Under the pieces are notes generated by a model. The model did not search any database, was not told where the DNA came from, and worked only from the letters and a program-made list of their open reading frames with translations. Position numbers and translations under genes: made by a program. A stretch of 64,000 nucleotides of DNA. It comes from Schaalia vaccimaxillae DSM 15804 (GTDB taxonomy: Bacteria > Actinomycetota > Actinomycetes > Actinomycetales > Actinomycetaceae). The DNA is taken from assembly GCF_000420425.1 (NCBI RefSeq), contig NZ_ATUX01000005.1, positions 496,001 through 560,000 on the forward strand. Reading direction: 5' to 3'. Positions 62,817-64,000 of this stretch are shown here, piece by piece. How positions within the stretch are numbered: position 1 is the first letter of the stretch; the number at the start of each line of letters is the position of its first letter.

Positions 62817-62950
62817 TACACGGTTACGGCCTGTTACACACGGCTGCGCGGGGGTTTGGGTGTTGTAAGTGTGTGGGTTTCCAGGGTTGTACACGGTTAC
62901 AGCCTGTTGTGCACGGTTGCGCGGGGGTCTGGGTGCTGTAAGCGTGTGGG
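62817..62950 (+). repeat. Imperfect direct repeat, about 61 bp, two copies 73 bp apart
   Basis: Copy one from 62817 and copy two from 62890 share TACACGGTTAC-GCCTGTT, CACGG-TGCGCGGGGGT, TGGGTG-TGTAAG-GTGTGGG. A third partial ACACGGTTA lies near 62974. It fills most of the 259-base gap between xseA and the 63019 gene; nothing else is seen there. Confidence 0.75.
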
Positions 62951-63018
62951 GCGCGAGGGAACGACACGGTTAAAGTTCCCCGCACTTCATTGCGTTCCAT
63001 CGTGCGGGCCCTTCACGC

Positions 63019-63984
63019 TCACAGGTGTAAACGCCAGTAGTCCTCAGCCAGCCGGCTTGGCAGCGTTGGGATCCGCTGTACTCTGAGGATTCGGGCCAAT
63101 AGCTTGGCGCGTAGCGCGTCAAGGTTCAGCAGATCCTTCCAACCTACTCGGACCACAGTCCACCCGGCGTCCTCCAGATCACGTTGCCGCGCCATTAACT
63201 CTGCCTGTGCCTGATGAAACTCGCGTTCATTTGTCCCCATTTTGATGACGCCGTCGAACTCGATCACGATTCGCCATTTGGGCAGGGCAAAGTCTGCAAA
63301 ATAGGTGTTCCCGTTGGCAACAATCTCATACTGAGTGCGGATGTTTTGGGGCTCAAGAGTGAGCAAAACTGTCAGCAGTGCGGCCTCGCCAACCGATTCG
63401 CACCCCGCATCCGAGCCCGCGATTAGCAACCCAGCCCGCGATGCTCCCCTCAAGTGCGCGCAATCTCCTCCAGGGCTCAAGCGTTCCAATAAGTGCGCCT
63501 TGACGCCAGCTTCATGAGCACGAGAGGCTTTCGGTAAAAACCTGTCAAACTTCGATAGTCGACGGACAATCTGCGACACCGCCACGATCGCATCGGTGGG
63601 CGGACGGCTGGCAGCCATGAGCAGCGCTGTCGTTTCAAGAGAGTCAACCAACACTCCGTCGACCGCTTCCGCATCATCCCCGAGACGGGTGCTTTGTGTC
63701 GGCACCGAGTGGACCGAAGCAATGGAGTGCTCGCCTATTCGCAGCGCAGGCAGGATCTTGCGGTTGCAGCGTCCCTTCGGGCGCAACGACACATTCGGAT
63801 TTTTACACCACGGTGCAAGGCCGTGGGCAATCATCGCGGATTCGTGGGTGAAAACTGTTGATCCGCGTGTGAAGTGATTCGTCGCGAGAATCCTTGCTCC
63901 GTTTGCAAGGGATTGGGCGCGCCACATGGGCGCAGTCATATCCTCATCTTTGAGCAGCAAAATGGCGCCGCGTCGGATAGACAC
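63019..63984 (-). CDS. AbiEi/DUF559-like protein with restriction-endonuclease-fold C-terminus (may extend beyond window)
   Basis: At least 321 residues; GTG 63984 is the first start in the window but the frame remains open to 64000. The C-terminal 110 residues (YFADFALPKWRIVIEFDGVIK, then ELMARQRDLEDAGWTVVRVGWKDL) show the Asp...Glu-x-Asp pattern and W-x-V-x-R-x-x-W end of DUF559/Vsr-like nuclease folds. The N-terminal part (FTHESAMIAHGL) resembles proteins annotated as type IV antitoxin AbiEi-like in actinobacteria. No toxin partner is seen next to it. Function not established. Confidence 0.65.
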   Translation of the reverse strand: MSIRRGAILLLKDEDMTAPMWRAQSLANGARILATNHFTRGSTVFTHESAMIAHGLAPWCKNPNVSLRPKGRCNRKILPALRIGEHSIASVHSVPTQSTRLGDDAEAVDGVLVDSLETTALLMAASRPPTDAIVAVSQIVRRLSKFDRFLPKASRAHEAGVKAHLLERLSPGGDCAHLRGASRAGLLIAGSDAGCESVGEAALLTVLLTLEPQNIRTQYEIVANGNTYFADFALPKWRIVIEFDGVIKMGTNEREFHQAQAELMARQRDLEDAGWTVVRVGWKDLLNLDALRAKLLARILRVQRIPTLPSRLAEDYWRLHL

Positions 63985-64000
63985 AGACTGGTCGGGAAGG

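Noticed and set aside
62760-62894. N-terminal extension of XseA to 62894
   Set aside because: It reads through the direct repeat and adds residues without similarity to XseA; GTG 62759 gives normal length.
62817-62950. Possible CRISPR or integron-type repeat
   Set aside because: Only two diverged copies, the intervening sequence is itself part of the repeat period, and no integrase or cas gene is near.

Overview
This window comes from a moderately high-GC Gram-positive actinomycete, probably of the family Actinomycetaceae (Actinomyces/Schaalia-like). The inference rests on the actinobacterial gene order mfd - lipoprotein - eno - (insert) - divIC - DUF501 - ppx, the hemolysin III/cis-prenyltransferase pair, frequent GTG/TTG starts, translationally coupled ATGA overlaps and many lipoproteins with C-terminal lipoboxes. 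No insertion sequence, prophage, CRISPR array or rRNA operon was seen.

Layout. 1-4942: end of a sugar-use operon (GH2 glycosidase tail, two ABC permeases, sugar-binding lipoprotein, LacI regulator). 4985-5851: purU. 5936-19448: a Wzx/Wzy-type surface polysaccharide locus (cytidylyltransferase, CDP-alcohol phosphotransferase, two GT2 enzymes, Wzz-like protein, Wzy-like polymerase, Wzx-like flippase, GT26 enzyme, initiating sugar-phosphate transferase) with a 1152-residue secreted fibrinogen-like/beta-propeller protein. 19744-22060: glyA-folD behind a ZTP riboswitch. 22359-32069: an arginine island with a full deiminase operon (arcA, ornithine carbamoyltransferase, arcC), a glycine-amidinotransferase-like enzyme, an EamA-type and an MHS-type transporter, a TetR regulator, then a second ornithine carbamoyltransferase with argB and xth. 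32981-43542: mixed housekeeping genes (acyltransferase, YihY, 2H phosphoesterase, galK, GDSL hydrolase, pth, mfd, lipoprotein). 43730-45016: eno. 45095-49905: a six-gene reverse-strand operon that looks like a complete uptake and conversion route from 2-aminothiazoline-4-carboxylate (ATC) to L-cysteine. 50127-52451: divIC, DUF501, ppx/gppA. 52564-64000: nhaA, a tRNA with UAA anticodon, Bax-inhibitor-like protein, FKBP, msrA, AI-2E-type permease, greA, hemolysin III, cis-prenyltransferase, PfkB kinase, xseB-xseA and an AbiEi/DUF559-like protein at the edge.

How the parts work together. One-carbon metabolism (purU, glyA, folD) is placed under ZTP sensing. Arginine can be degraded for ATP and ammonia through arcA/OTC/arcC, or can donate its amidino group through the amidinotransferase; the second OTC next to argB is the likely biosynthetic copy. 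The most distinctive accessory unit is the ATC/N-carbamoyl-cysteine operon, which splits the eno-divIC neighbourhood conserved in relatives and carries a perfect 18-bp dyad in its promoter region. Other items that deserve attention are the class-I-shaped tRNA with a leucine UAA anticodon, matching dyads in two promoters of the polysaccharide locus, a pseudoknot-like fold over the tetR ribosome-binding site and a 35-bp dyad between hemolysin III and the prenyltransferase.
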